From Caldisericota bacterium (lineage in GTDB: Bacteria; Caldisericota; JANLFM01): a stretch of DNA of 64,000 nucleotides. Shown here one piece after another: positions 37,679 to 46,508 of this stretch. Each line of letters starts with the position of its first letter. The first letter of the stretch is position 1. The DNA is taken from the NCBI GenBank assembly GCA_024655865.1, contig JANLFM010000001.1, positions 48,938-112,937 on the forward strand, given 5' to 3'. A model generated the notes under the pieces. It made no database searches, had not been told where the DNA came from, and saw only the letters and a program-made list of their open reading frames with translations. A program made the position numbers and the translations under genes.

Positions 37679-38760
37679 ACAAGAAAGCGTTGCGCTGGAC
37701 TATCTTCGCTATTGTCCTTATTGGCGTAATTGTGGCTTTGAGCTTCATCCTCAGGCCATATTTTGCGGGTGAAAAAACCATCCACCCGGAGGTTTTCCGC
37801 ATTGGCAATTTCTCCATCCGGTGGTACGGACTTTTAATCGCTTTGAGCTTTATCCCCGGTATTTATGTCGCTTACAGAATGGCCCAAAACTGGTCTATTA
37901 ATCCTGATCATGTGTTTAATCTGGCAATTATTTGCGCTCCGTTGGGGTTGATCTTTGCCAGGCTCTTTTACTGTGCCCTAAACTGGCAATACTACAGTAA
38001 GTATCCAGCCCAGATACTCTATCTCTGGCAAGGAGGCCTTTCCATTTACGGTGTAATTTTCGGAGGAATTCTCGGAGTTTTAATTTACTCCTTAGCTGGA
38101 AAGGTTAATTTCTTGCGCCTGCTGGACCTGGGAGCGGTGCCTCTCCTCCTTGGCCAAGCCATCGGCCGCTGGGGGAACTTCTTCAATCAGGAGCTCTTCG
38201 GCTACCCCACTGATTTGCCCTGGAAAATGTACATTGCTCCCGAGTATCGCCCTCAAAAATACATGGCATACAACTATTTCCACCCCACCTTCCTCTACGA
38301 GTCGATCTACAATTTCATCCTCTTCGGTGTGCTTTATTCCCTTTCTCGAAAAAAGGACCTCAAGCCGGGAGTAATCGTCTCGATTTATTTCATTGCATAC
38401 GGGGCATTCAGGTTCTTTTTAGAGTTCGTGCGCATTGAGCCCAGTGCGGTCTGGTTCATGAGCTGGGGTCAGGTCGCCAGTCTGATTGCTGTAATTGTGG
38501 GAGCGGTAATGCTCTTCTTCATTCAGAAATCCAAGCCCGTTCTTGTGGAAATTGCTGCACCTGCTCAAGAAAGCACCGAAGAAGCTTCAACTGGCATGGA
38601 AAGCTTGAAGGAGGGAGGATCAAAACCAGAAATTACAGCAGGGATCCCCACGGGGGAAAGGACAGAGAAAGAAGAAGGGCTTACACCATCCGGCCCGGAA
38701 AACGCCCCCGCTGAGGAGAAACCTGGAAAACAGGAAAAAACGGAAACCGGAGAAAACTGA
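37675..38760 (+). CDS. lgt: Prolipoprotein diacylglyceryl transferase with extended N- and C-termini
   Basis: 361 residues, against roughly 260-300 for most Lgt. Core: FSIRWYGLLIALSF, GGLSIYGVIFGG, the signature GRWGNFFNQELFG with its essential arginine and asparagine, and FLYESIYN. It transfers diacylglycerol from phosphatidylglycerol to lipobox cysteines in the inner membrane. Additions: an extra N-terminal membrane helix (about 7-26) ahead of the usual HPEVFRIG start, and an about 70-residue Glu/Pro/Lys-rich tail after the last helix. TlpA at 56.4 kb is an expected substrate. Confidence 0.93.
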   Translation: MNKKALRWTIFAIVLIGVIVALSFILRPYFAGEKTIHPEVFRIGNFSIRWYGLLIALSFIPGIYVAYRMAQNWSINPDHVFNLAIICAPLGLIFARLFYCALNWQYYSKYPAQILYLWQGGLSIYGVIFGGILGVLIYSLAGKVNFLRLLDLGAVPLLLGQAIGRWGNFFNQELFGYPTDLPWKMYIAPEYRPQKYMAYNYFHPTFLYESIYNFILFGVLYSLSRKKDLKPGVIVSIYFIAYGAFRFFLEFVRIEPSAVWFMSWGQVASLIAVIVGAVMLFFIQKSKPVLVEIAAPAQESTEEASTGMESLKEGGSKPEITAGIPTGERTEKEEGLTPSGPENAPAEEKPGKQEKTETGEN

Positions 38761-38784
38761 GGGTTTATCGAAGGTTTTAAAATG

Positions 38785-38820
38785 GAGCAGGCGCCGGTTC
38801 TCGGCGCCTGCTCTTTCTTT
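38785..38820 (+). terminator. Strong intrinsic terminator after lgt
   Basis: Perfect 11-base hairpin GAGCAGGCGCC / GGCGCCTGCTC with a 7-base loop, followed by TTTCTTT. It stands between the convergent lgt and the small minus-strand gene; the reverse side has CCATTTTAAAA, so it could act in both directions. Confidence 0.9.
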
Positions 38821-38834
38821 AAGAGATTAGATAG

Positions 38835-38999
38835 TTACTGCTTTTTGGAAAAAATGGATAAGATTACGCCTACGAGCGCCACAATGAAGAGAATCCAGCC
38901 CAGCCAGGAAGGCAATGCAGCCCCGAGAGCAAGGAACAAAATAATCAGGGCCAAAACGACGGTGCTGATAATGTTTATAACTTGTTGCACACTTTTCAC
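38835..38999 (-). CDS. Small two-helix membrane protein (54 aa)
   Basis: GTG start at 38999-38997 with GAAAGGGG upstream on the minus strand, stop TAA at 38837-38835. The 54 residues form two hydrophobic helices (about 8-28 and 31-50, the second reading WLGWILFIVALVGVILSIF) with a KKQ tail. A proper start, ribosome-binding site and position just before a strong terminator support a real gene, although it is shorter than most gene callers accept. Family unknown; resembles DUF-type small inner-membrane proteins only in general form. Confidence 0.65.
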   Translation of the reverse strand: MKSVQQVINIISTVVLALIILFLALGAALPSWLGWILFIVALVGVILSIFSKKQ

Positions 39000-39104
39000 C
39001 CCCTTTCTAAAAGAATTAGACGAAAAACCCGGGCAGGTTACTTCAAAAAGTTATATAGCAAGGAGAATTGGGGAAGTGCGCCTCATATCTGGTATAGAAC
39101 TCCC

Positions 39105-39586
39105 TTAAAGTTCTTCGGCTCTTGAGCAGAAATTAGCTACCACGTCATAGAGCACCTGCACCCCGAAAGCTAAAGCATCGATGGGAATGCGCTCATTGTG
39201 GCCGTGAATCATGCGCATAAAATCCATTTTTTCAGGAAGCCTCATCGGAGAGAAACCATAGCAGGGAACGCCCAGGCGGGCCAGGTGCTTGGCATCTGTT
39301 GCCCCGGTTGCCATCATCGGGACCACAGCACAATCTGGATCATGCCGCCGTAGACCATAATGGGCTCGAATTCATAATCGGACCCTATAATTTTCCATAA
39401 TTCTCCCTTGAAGGATTCAAGATTCTGGCCGGGAAGGATCCTTCCGTCCAATTCCGCTTCGGCCTGGGGGGAATCACGTTCGTTTTTTCTCCAGCTCTTA
39501 AAACCGTGGGTGATACGGTGTTTGTGAAGCAGGGCGTAAAAATACTCCCTCTGCCAGGAACTTCTAAGGAAAAGGCGCAAAATCAT
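39105..39586 (-). pseudogene. Remnant of an M20 family metallopeptidase
   Basis: Two broken frames match the C-terminal half of M20 peptidases: AEAELDGRILPGQNLESF (dimerisation domain) and, in another frame, RRHDPDCAVV joined to MATGATDAKHLARLGVPCYGF and HGHNERIPIDALAFG (metal-binding end). The upstream piece itself is shifted: reading another frame gives TVLRAGEKTNVIPP before QAEAELDG, so two small deletions compensate there. The linker between the two parts (about 25-30 codons, usually containing the SPLDT segment) is gone, and so is the entire N-terminal catalytic half. Clearly non-functional; original substrate unknown. Confidence 0.85.
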
Positions 39587-39613
39587 TTTCGTGCTCCTTG
39601 TGGTCTTTAACTT

Positions 39614-40738
39614 TTATTTTATCCCCGCTATTCTGGCCAAAGGACTGCGCAAGGGGGTAATCGCTCCCTGAGGGCAAATCTCGGCGCAACACAGGCAACC
39701 CACGCATTCACGATAGTTTATCCGTGCGGGTTTATCGGGAGTAATCGCTTGACGAGGGCATGATTGAGCACAAAGTCCACATCCCGTGCATGCGGAGGAG
39801 TTGACCTTAGGACGAACGTAAACCAGACGACTAAAGAGCGGCGCAATAAATTCAGGAATAGCAGCCTGAAGCAGGCCACTAAAAGGAGGCAGCCTCACCT
39901 TGCCAAATTCCAGAGCCCGACTATCTCCCTCGACTTTGATGGAATGCAACTCCCCTACTCCCAATTCTCGTCGAGCAGCCTCTTTCAGGTGAAGGACTCC
40001 TCCCTCGGGGCATCCCATGGCTTTAGCCATGATGACATCTAAAGCAACCGGGTCAGTGGAAGCAGCCACCACTCCATATCTCTTTGGTGTGCCGTTCGCC
40101 CCAGGACCGTTTCCTTCCTGGCCCACTATCCCATCCATAATAGTGAGCCCCGGTCGCACAAGCTCACGGACATCAACAAGCGCGCTTGAGAACTCGCGCA
40201 CCGAGGGTGCCCTGAGGTGGATTTCCCTTTTCCTGGTTCCCGGGATCACCCCAAAAAGGTTTTTCACGGCACCCGTATAAAGGGTCAAAGTATGGGTTTT
40301 CAATTTGGGAAGGTTGATAAGCAGGTCGGCCTCAAAAATGGGCCTGGCGATCAAATAGCTTTTTCCTCTGAGACTTTTCCAGACCATTGCCTGAAAGGGA
40401 ACGAGTCGAGCTGAAGTCGCTTCTGATGTTCTGGTCATTCCCGTTTTCAACCAGAGCTCGGGGGTATTCTCTCCCGTTCCCCCAGGTGAATCTCCGATCC
40501 AGACCTCACCACCTGCCTCGGTTACTATTTCTGCCACAACTTGCACAAAAACCGGGTGTGTGGTGATTGCCTTATCAGGATCACTGGGGGAAAGAAGGTT
40601 AGGTTTTAGAAGAACCTTCATTCCTGGCTGCACGAAGTGCTGAATACCACCTAAAGCGGAAAGGGCGGATCTTATGGCCTCGTGCACTTCGCGGTATTCA
40701 TAGGATTGACATCTGCTGATCGAAACGAGCGCCTTCAT
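39614..40738 (-). CDS. DUF362 protein with two C-terminal 4Fe-4S clusters
   Basis: 374 residues from ATG 40738; the longer frame begins at a TTG and has no ribosome-binding site. DUF362 core with LKPNLLSPSDPDKAITTHP, WIGDSPGG and LPKLKTHTLTLYTGAVKNLFG; then two ferredoxin motifs, CTGCGLCAQSCP and CVGCLCCAEICP. Family function is not settled; members are frequent in anaerobes and are thought to be iron-sulfur oxidoreductases. Downstream of EamA by 32 bases and upstream of the M20 remnant. Confidence 0.88.
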   Translation of the reverse strand: MKALVSISRCQSYEYREVHEAIRSALSALGGIQHFVQPGMKVLLKPNLLSPSDPDKAITTHPVFVQVVAEIVTEAGGEVWIGDSPGGTGENTPELWLKTGMTRTSEATSARLVPFQAMVWKSLRGKSYLIARPIFEADLLINLPKLKTHTLTLYTGAVKNLFGVIPGTRKREIHLRAPSVREFSSALVDVRELVRPGLTIMDGIVGQEGNGPGANGTPKRYGVVAASTDPVALDVIMAKAMGCPEGGVLHLKEAARRELGVGELHSIKVEGDSRALEFGKVRLPPFSGLLQAAIPEFIAPLFSRLVYVRPKVNSSACTGCGLCAQSCPRQAITPDKPARINYRECVGCLCCAEICPQGAITPLRSPLARIAGIK

Positions 40739-40770
40739 AGTCCTAATTTTAGTTTTAAACAATTAATTTT

Positions 40771-41631
40771 TTAAGGTTTTATCTGAGCTATTAAAGACCC
40801 CAAAAACATCAAGGCACATCCCCAGATGGCTCTGAGAGTGAGAATCTCTCCCAAAAAGGCCCAACCGGTTAATGCAGCGAAAACAGCCTCCAGGCTCATG
40901 ATGATCGCAGCATGAGTGGCGACTGTATCTTTCTGGGCAACGACCTGAAGGGTGTAGGCCACTCCCACGGAAAAAACCCCAGCATACACCAGAGGCCAGA
41001 TAGCCTCCTTTACGCCCTGAGTGCTGAAGTGTTCAAAGGAAAAGGCGAAAAATAGGCTGAGGACAGAACAAGTGAGGAATTGCATCAGAGCCAGGCGCAG
41101 GGGCTCGCTCTTTTTGGAATAAAGCGAGACCACGAGAACATGAAAGGAGAAGACAAAAGCGCAAATCAAGACCAGAAGGTCACCTTTCAAGATAGCAAAA
41201 TTCTCTCTCACACTCAGAAGGTATAGCCCGCCCAGAGCAAGAAAAGCTCCCAGCCAGCTTCCCCAACCCGGGCGGTGTCGGAAAAGAGGACCAAGAAAAG
41301 GGACAATCACAACATAAAGCCCGGTAATGAAACCAGCTTTCCCGGCTGTAGTATGCACAATCCCGTATTGCTGAAGGTTCGTAGCAATTGCCAGGAGCAC
41401 CCCGGCAAGGATTCCGCCTTTAAGCTCTTCCCTGGAGAAAAAATGGGGGTTCCCTTTTTTGGAAAGAGCCCAGGGAAGAAGGGCTATTGTCCCCAGGGAA
41501 AACCGAATGCCGTTGAAGGCCGCAGGAGGAAGATAATTGACGCCAACCCTCTGCGCCACAAAGGCTGCTCCCCAGATAAAGGCTGTAAGGAGAAGGAGAA
41601 GGTCAGCCTTAAGGATCTTCCGGTCAATCAT
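40771..41631 (-). CDS. EamA/DMT superfamily transporter
   Basis: 286 residues, ten predicted membrane helices in two EamA repeats. FIWGAAFVAQRVGVNYLPP in the first repeat and AIIMSLEAVFAALTGWAFLGE in the second are the usual DMT exporter signatures. Probably a metabolite or amino-acid exporter; substrate unknown. It sits 20 bases after gltX in the minus-strand operon kbl-gltX-eamA-DUF362. Confidence 0.88.
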   Translation of the reverse strand: MIDRKILKADLLLLLTAFIWGAAFVAQRVGVNYLPPAAFNGIRFSLGTIALLPWALSKKGNPHFFSREELKGGILAGVLLAIATNLQQYGIVHTTAGKAGFITGLYVVIVPFLGPLFRHRPGWGSWLGAFLALGGLYLLSVRENFAILKGDLLVLICAFVFSFHVLVVSLYSKKSEPLRLALMQFLTCSVLSLFFAFSFEHFSTQGVKEAIWPLVYAGVFSVGVAYTLQVVAQKDTVATHAAIIMSLEAVFAALTGWAFLGEILTLRAIWGCALMFLGSLIAQIKP

Positions 41632-41651
41632 GGACCAGGGGCTCTATCTTC

Positions 41652-43085
41652 CTACTTTTTCAGCTTGAAAAGCGCTTTTTCAAGTCGCAAGAGGCTCTCG
41701 TCTTTACCCAGCACTTCCAGGACCTCGAATGCTCCCGGAGAAGCCTCTTTCCCGGTGAGAGCTGCTCGAAGAGGCCAGAGCAGGTTTCCCGGAGGAATTC
41801 CTTTCTCCTGGGCAGCCTGACGTAATTCCCTTTCCAAAACCGGGGCCGCAAAATCCTCAACCTCCGTCAAACAGTCGATAGCTACCTCCAGGGCAAAGGC
41901 TGCGCTCTCTGGCGTTCCCTTTTTGGGGATCAATAGTTCTGCCGGGTAATCCGGTTCTTTAAAGTAGAAGGAGAGGAGTTCCGGGGCCTCGGAAAGTTTC
42001 TTCATCCTTTCCTGGACCGTGCGTAAGGCCATAAAGAAGTAAGGCTCAAGGGGATAATCCTCATTTATCAATCCCGCTTTCACCAGGTAGGGTTTGACCA
42101 GGATGGCCAGCTCCTCGAGAGATTTCTTGCGAATGTAGTAACCGTTAAAGAAATCAAGTTTTTCCCTGTTGAAGACTGCCCCCGTATGGGAAACCTTTTC
42201 CAGGGAGAATTGTTCGATCAGTTCCTCCATGGAAAAGATTTCCTGATCAGTTCCCGGGGACCACCCCAAAAGGGCAAGAAAGTTAATCATGGCTTCGGGG
42301 AGATACCCCTCCTCCATATAGGAAATTACGGAAACCGCCCCGTGCCGTTTGGAGAGTTTTCCCTGGCCCCTTCCCGCCAGAATGCTGGGAAGGTGACAGA
42401 ACTCAGGCATCTCCCAGCCGAATGCCTGATAAAGCAGGACATGCTTGGGAGTAGAGGGCAACCATTCCTCCCCCCTGATGACGTGCGTAATTTCCATCAG
42501 GTGATCGTCCACAAGGTGTGCCAGATGGTAGGTGGGGTACCCGTCGGATTTCAAGAGTACCTGGTCGTCGATTTCCTCGTTGCGCACCGAGATTTCCCCG
42601 TAAACGATGTCTTTGAACTTTGTAATTCCAGACTCCGGGACTTTCATCCGGATAGTGAAGGGAGCCCCCTCCATGATCAGTCTTTCCCTTTCCTCCTCCG
42701 TGAGATTCCTGCAGCGTCGGTCGTATCGAGGAGGGAGCTTCTTAGCTTCTTGCTCTTTCCTCATTTCCTCCAGGCGCTCCGGGGAGCAGAAACAGGGGTA
42801 AGCGTGCCCCGCATCCATCAGCTCGAAAGCGTGCTTTTTGTATATTTCCAGCCTCTGAGACTGAAAAATTGGCCCTTCATCCCAGTTCAGCCCTGCCCAG
42901 CGAAGGGCAAACTGAATGTGATCTGCGGAGTGGGGGTCGTACCTTTTGCGATCCGTATCCTCAATCCTAAGGATGAAGACCCCCCTGTTTTTCCGAGCGA
43001 ATAGGTAACAGAAAAGCGCTGTGCGCAATCCTCCAATGTGGAGTTCCCCTGTGGGGCTGGGAGCGAAGCGAACGCGAACAGACAT
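41652..43085 (-). CDS. gltX: Glutamyl-tRNA synthetase
   Basis: 477 residues, class I. HIGH-type motif PSPTGELHIGG (10-20) and KMSKS as GKLSKRHG, both intact. C-terminal helical anticodon-binding domain. Whether it is discriminating (Glu only) or also charges tRNA-Gln cannot be told by eye; gatCAB and glnS are not in the window. Nine bases after the upstream alpha-oxoamine synthase. Confidence 0.97.
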   Translation of the reverse strand: MSVRVRFAPSPTGELHIGGLRTALFCYLFARKNRGVFILRIEDTDRKRYDPHSADHIQFALRWAGLNWDEGPIFQSQRLEIYKKHAFELMDAGHAYPCFCSPERLEEMRKEQEAKKLPPRYDRRCRNLTEEERERLIMEGAPFTIRMKVPESGITKFKDIVYGEISVRNEEIDDQVLLKSDGYPTYHLAHLVDDHLMEITHVIRGEEWLPSTPKHVLLYQAFGWEMPEFCHLPSILAGRGQGKLSKRHGAVSVISYMEEGYLPEAMINFLALLGWSPGTDQEIFSMEELIEQFSLEKVSHTGAVFNREKLDFFNGYYIRKKSLEELAILVKPYLVKAGLINEDYPLEPYFFMALRTVQERMKKLSEAPELLSFYFKEPDYPAELLIPKKGTPESAAFALEVAIDCLTEVEDFAAPVLERELRQAAQEKGIPPGNLLWPLRAALTGKEASPGAFEVLEVLGKDESLLRLEKALFKLKK

Positions 43086-43094
43086 TATTTCACC

Positions 43095-44282
43095 TCACAA
43101 GGAAAATCTCTTCTTTGCTTTACCCAAGATCTCCAGGGCCAAAGAAATGTCTTCCTGCGTGTGAGCCGCGGTAACAGTCGTGCGCAGTCTGCAGGTTAAA
43201 GGGGGTACAGCTGGGGGAAGAACAGGAAGGACAAAGAGACCCTCATCCTGAAGGAATTTGGTGACTTTCAGGGTTGTTTCCTCTTCCCCAATCAGTATGG
43301 GAACAACAGGAGTCTGAGAGTTAAAGGTACTGAAGCCTAAATCCTCCAGACCCTTTTTAAACAGGCGCATGTTCTCCTGAACGCGGTGCACCCTCCAGAC
43401 CTCTTCCTCGATCACCTCAAAGCTGGCTTTGGCAGCAGCAGCAACCGGGGGCGGAAGGGCAGCGGAGAAAACGAAAGCCCTGGCGTTGTGCTTGAGAAAG
43501 TCAATCAGGTCCTTTTTCCCGGCGATGTATCCACCTATTGCGGGGATGGTTTTGGAAAGAGTGCCCATTTTGATGGGAATAGAGTCGGGCATATGGAAAT
43601 GCTCCTCTATCCCGTGTCCGGTCTCGCCCAGAACTCCCAGAGAGTGTGCCTCATCCACCATCAGCCAGGCCCCATACTTCTCGCAGAGCTCCACCAACTG
43701 AGGAAGGGGGGCGATATCCCCATCCATAGAGAAAACCGCATCCACGATCACGAGCTTCGCCACATCCTGCTCCTTAACCCTTTTCAGCTGATCCTCCAAA
43801 CTCGAGACATCGTTGTGCTGGAAACGAAGGAAATTGGCTCCAGAAAGAAGGCATCCATCGACAATGGAAGCGTGGTTCAGTTTATCGCAGATAACAACGT
43901 CGTTCCTTCCCACAAGGGTGGAAACCGTGGATAGGTTCGTAACATATCCAGAAGAGTAAGCGATGGCGTCCTCGGTCCCTTTGAATCTGGCGATGGTCTC
44001 TTCCAATTCTTTATGAACGGGCAAGCTGCCAGCAAGAATCCTCACGCCGTGAGTCCCGGTGCCATACTCTTCCAGAGCCTTTTTTGCTGCCTCCGCAATC
44101 TTAGGATGTCCGATAAGGCCCAGATATGAGTATGAGGCGAGCATCATCATCCTTCTTCCCTGGACGTAAACATAGGCGCCGTCCATACGTTCGATCTCCT
44201 TCAGGTAGAAATAGAGGCGCTCCTCTTGAGCCCGGCGCAAGCGTGCCGAAAAATTATCAATCCGGTTCTGAATCCTGTCCAT
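43095..44282 (-). CDS. Alpha-oxoamine synthase (Kbl/BioF-like PLP enzyme)
   Basis: 395 residues, fold type I aminotransferase. Family pieces: SYSYLGLIGHPKI, GTGTHGVRILAGSLPVHKELE, LNHASIVDGCLLSGA, VDEAHSLGVLG and the PLP lysine in TLSKTIPAIGGYIAG. Members include 2-amino-3-ketobutyrate ligase (Kbl), 8-amino-7-oxononanoate synthase (BioF) and serine palmitoyltransferase. No tdh and no bio genes are adjacent, so the substrate cannot be assigned. First gene of the minus-strand operon, divergent from the HD gene. Confidence 0.9.
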   Translation of the reverse strand: MDRIQNRIDNFSARLRRAQEERLYFYLKEIERMDGAYVYVQGRRMMMLASYSYLGLIGHPKIAEAAKKALEEYGTGTHGVRILAGSLPVHKELEETIARFKGTEDAIAYSSGYVTNLSTVSTLVGRNDVVICDKLNHASIVDGCLLSGANFLRFQHNDVSSLEDQLKRVKEQDVAKLVIVDAVFSMDGDIAPLPQLVELCEKYGAWLMVDEAHSLGVLGETGHGIEEHFHMPDSIPIKMGTLSKTIPAIGGYIAGKKDLIDFLKHNARAFVFSAALPPPVAAAAKASFEVIEEEVWRVHRVQENMRLFKKGLEDLGFSTFNSQTPVVPILIGEEETTLKVTKFLQDEGLFVLPVLPPAVPPLTCRLRTTVTAAHTQEDISLALEILGKAKKRFSL

Positions 44283-44350
44283 TGTTCTCCTCTCCTGTTA
44301 AAATACTCAAAAGGCCTATGCAGTGCAAATCCTTTATCTATAAGACTTTT

Positions 44351-44362
44351 AATGTTAACATT
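44351..44362. promoter_or_regulatory. 12-base perfect palindrome in a divergent intergenic region
   Basis: AATGTTAACATT is its own reverse complement. It sits near the middle of the 105-base gap between the divergent alpha-oxoamine synthase and HD genes, in a place where an operator serving both could lie. No regulator gene is adjacent. Confidence 0.35.
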
Positions 44363-44387
44363 TTAAATCAGAAAGCGGAGGGAAAAC

Positions 44388-45308
44388 GTGAAAAAGGTCA
44401 ACCATTTCCAAAATTTGAAGAGGGCACTCCAGGACACAGGTATAGAGGTGGGAGTTCCTGAATCTTACAGGGAACTCGAGGAGAGGTCCAGATTAGGGAT
44501 TCTTAAATCGCTTGAGCCCTTTCCTAAAGCGCTCAGGTTTTTCCACATTCTGGAACAGGACCTGGAGGTCAGGGCCGACTGGGACTTAGCGGATTTTATT
44601 GCTGTGACAAAGCTCCACTTTAATGACCATGGAGAGGTGCACGCCAAGGTGGCCACTTCTTCGGCCCTCACCATGCTCGATCTCCTCGTAAAGAGAGACG
44701 TTCCCATGGACTTCATGGAAGCGGAAGGAGGAGACCTGGACGACGAGCACTTGATTGTTATGGCTGCAGGGTTACTTCACGACATCGGAAATCAGGTACA
44801 CCGGGAATGGCACAATCTGCACAGTGTAATCCTCGCTACCCCTCTTTTAGACAGGCTCCTACCCGAAATTTATCCCGACTTAGAAACGAGGACCGAAATT
44901 CGCGGTTTTATTTTGAACGCCATCTACGCTCACGATTTTGAAGTCAGTGACCTTACCAAGGAAGCTGCCTTAATCGGAATCGGGGACGCTACGGACATGA
45001 CCAAGGGAAGAGGGAGAATGGCCTTCGAGTTAGGTAACGTGAACATCCACTGCGTTTCCGCTTTAGGCATTGAGGAAGTGCTGATTGCGGAGGGGCAAGA
45101 AAAACCAATTGAGATCATGATTCAGATGTCTAACTCCGCAGGCATTTTCCAGGTGCAGGAGACCCTGGGGAAGAAAGTAGTCACAAGCCCCCTGAAGGAT
45201 TACGTCAGTGTAATCGCCTTCACCGCTCCGGAGGAACTTCCCTCAGACGAGAGAATCATCCAGAGGATTTACTTAGAAAGGGATCACTTCCGCACCGCAA
45301 AAACCTAA
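44388..45308 (+). CDS. HD-domain metal-dependent phosphohydrolase
   Basis: 306 residues, GTG start with GGAGGGA. Metal site: HFNDHGEVHA (about 84-93) and LLHDIGNQVHREWHNLHS (about 128-145), followed by DATDMTKGRGRM. This is a single-domain soluble HD protein of a type found in archaea and anaerobic bacteria. Phosphatase, nucleotidase or phosphodiesterase activity cannot be chosen from sequence alone. The C-terminal 80 residues form a separate domain. Its stop overlaps the stop of the convergent PLP lyase by four bases. Confidence 0.85.
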   Translation: MKKVNHFQNLKRALQDTGIEVGVPESYRELEERSRLGILKSLEPFPKALRFFHILEQDLEVRADWDLADFIAVTKLHFNDHGEVHAKVATSSALTMLDLLVKRDVPMDFMEAEGGDLDDEHLIVMAAGLLHDIGNQVHREWHNLHSVILATPLLDRLLPEIYPDLETRTEIRGFILNAIYAHDFEVSDLTKEAALIGIGDATDMTKGRGRMAFELGNVNIHCVSALGIEEVLIAEGQEKPIEIMIQMSNSAGIFQVQETLGKKVVTSPLKDYVSVIAFTAPEELPSDERIIQRIYLERDHFRTAKT

Positions 45309-46483
45309 GACAGACCGTCCAGGGCCTGCTCGATGTCGTCCCAGAGGTCAGGGGCGTCCTCTATACCCACGGAGAGTCTGACCAGGCCATCGGTGATTCC
45401 CCTTCTCAGCCGTTCCTCCGGAGAGAGCATGCGGTGAGAGGTGGAGGCTGGATGGGTGATCAGGCTCTGCACATCTCCCAGGGAGGCTACCCTCAGAATC
45501 AACTTCAGGGAATCCTGAAACCTGACCGCAGCCTGGTATCCCCCTTTAAGTTCAAAGGCCAGGACGGCACCGAACCCCCTCATTTGAGAGCGGGCGATCT
45601 CGTGCTGGGGAAAAGTTGGAAGCCCGGGATAATACACCGCGTTTACTTCCGGCCGGGATGAAAGCTTTTCCGCCAAATACATGGCGTTTTGGGCGCTTTT
45701 CTCCATCCTTAAGGGCAGGGTCAAAATTCCTCTTCCCAGGAGGAAAGCCTCCCAGGGAGAGAGGATAGCGCCCATCTGCCTGTGAAAGGTTTTCCTCATG
45801 GGCTCAAGGAGCGCTTTTGAGCCAGCGATCACTCCGGCGGTGAGATCACCGTGCCCTCCCAGGAATTTGGTCGCTGAGTGCACTACCAGATCGCAACCCA
45901 ATTTCAAGGGTGTTTGAAAGTAGGGAGTGGCAAAAGTGGAATCCACTATGGTAATTAAATTGTTCTCCCGAGCGAAATTGGCCAGCTTTGAAAGTGGGAG
46001 CACCTTCAGGAGGGGGTTGCCCGGGGATTCCAAAAAGAGCACTCTGGTCTTGGGCCTGAGGAGCTCCTTCATTTTTCCCTCATTCAATGTATCGGTGAAG
46101 CTAACCTCTATACCCATGCGAGGCAGGATTTCCTGGAAGAGAGTGTAAGTCCCCCCATAAATGGATTCCTCGCTGATTATGTGGTCTCCCGACTTCAGGA
46201 GGGAAAGAAGCGCAACCAGAATTGCGGACATTCCCGAACTGCACAGAATAGCATCCTCTGCTTCTTCCAGAGATGCTATTTTTTCTTCAACCGAGCGGAC
46301 GGTAGGATTACCGTAGCGCGTGTAAACGTATCCTTCACCCAATTGAAACCTCCTGAAGGCTTCATCGGAGGAAGCAAAGGAGAAAGCGGCGGTCTGAAAA
46401 ATAGGGGTGACGGTTGCTCCCTCTTCCCCCTTGAGATGGCCCGCATGCACGGCACGGGTGGCGAACCCAAAATTTGATCTCAT
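45305..46483 (-). CDS. Trans-sulfuration PLP enzyme (methionine/cystathionine gamma-lyase or -synthase family)
   Basis: 392 residues. Cys/Met_Meta_PP family: FATRAVHAGH, TPIFQTAAFSF, YTRYGNPTVRSVEEKIASLE, SSGMSAI, ESPGNPLLKV and the PLP lysine in VHSATKFLGGHGD, with SLGDVQSLITHPAS near the end. Cystathionine gamma-synthase, gamma-lyase and methionine gamma-lyase share these motifs. Without cysK or metA neighbours I leave it open. Lies downstream of the DUF401 permease by 25 bases, so the permease may handle its substrate or product. Confidence 0.9.
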   Translation of the reverse strand: MRSNFGFATRAVHAGHLKGEEGATVTPIFQTAAFSFASSDEAFRRFQLGEGYVYTRYGNPTVRSVEEKIASLEEAEDAILCSSGMSAILVALLSLLKSGDHIISEESIYGGTYTLFQEILPRMGIEVSFTDTLNEGKMKELLRPKTRVLFLESPGNPLLKVLPLSKLANFARENNLITIVDSTFATPYFQTPLKLGCDLVVHSATKFLGGHGDLTAGVIAGSKALLEPMRKTFHRQMGAILSPWEAFLLGRGILTLPLRMEKSAQNAMYLAEKLSSRPEVNAVYYPGLPTFPQHEIARSQMRGFGAVLAFELKGGYQAAVRFQDSLKLILRVASLGDVQSLITHPASTSHRMLSPEERLRRGITDGLVRLSVGIEDAPDLWDDIEQALDGLS

Positions 46484-46508
46484 AAAGCACCTCCTTTAGA
46501 AATTGGCC

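Noticed and set aside
42186-43004. A 272-codon open frame on the plus strand inside gltX
   Set aside because: It is antisense to a full-length GltX with all motifs; it has no ribosome-binding site or recognisable domain.
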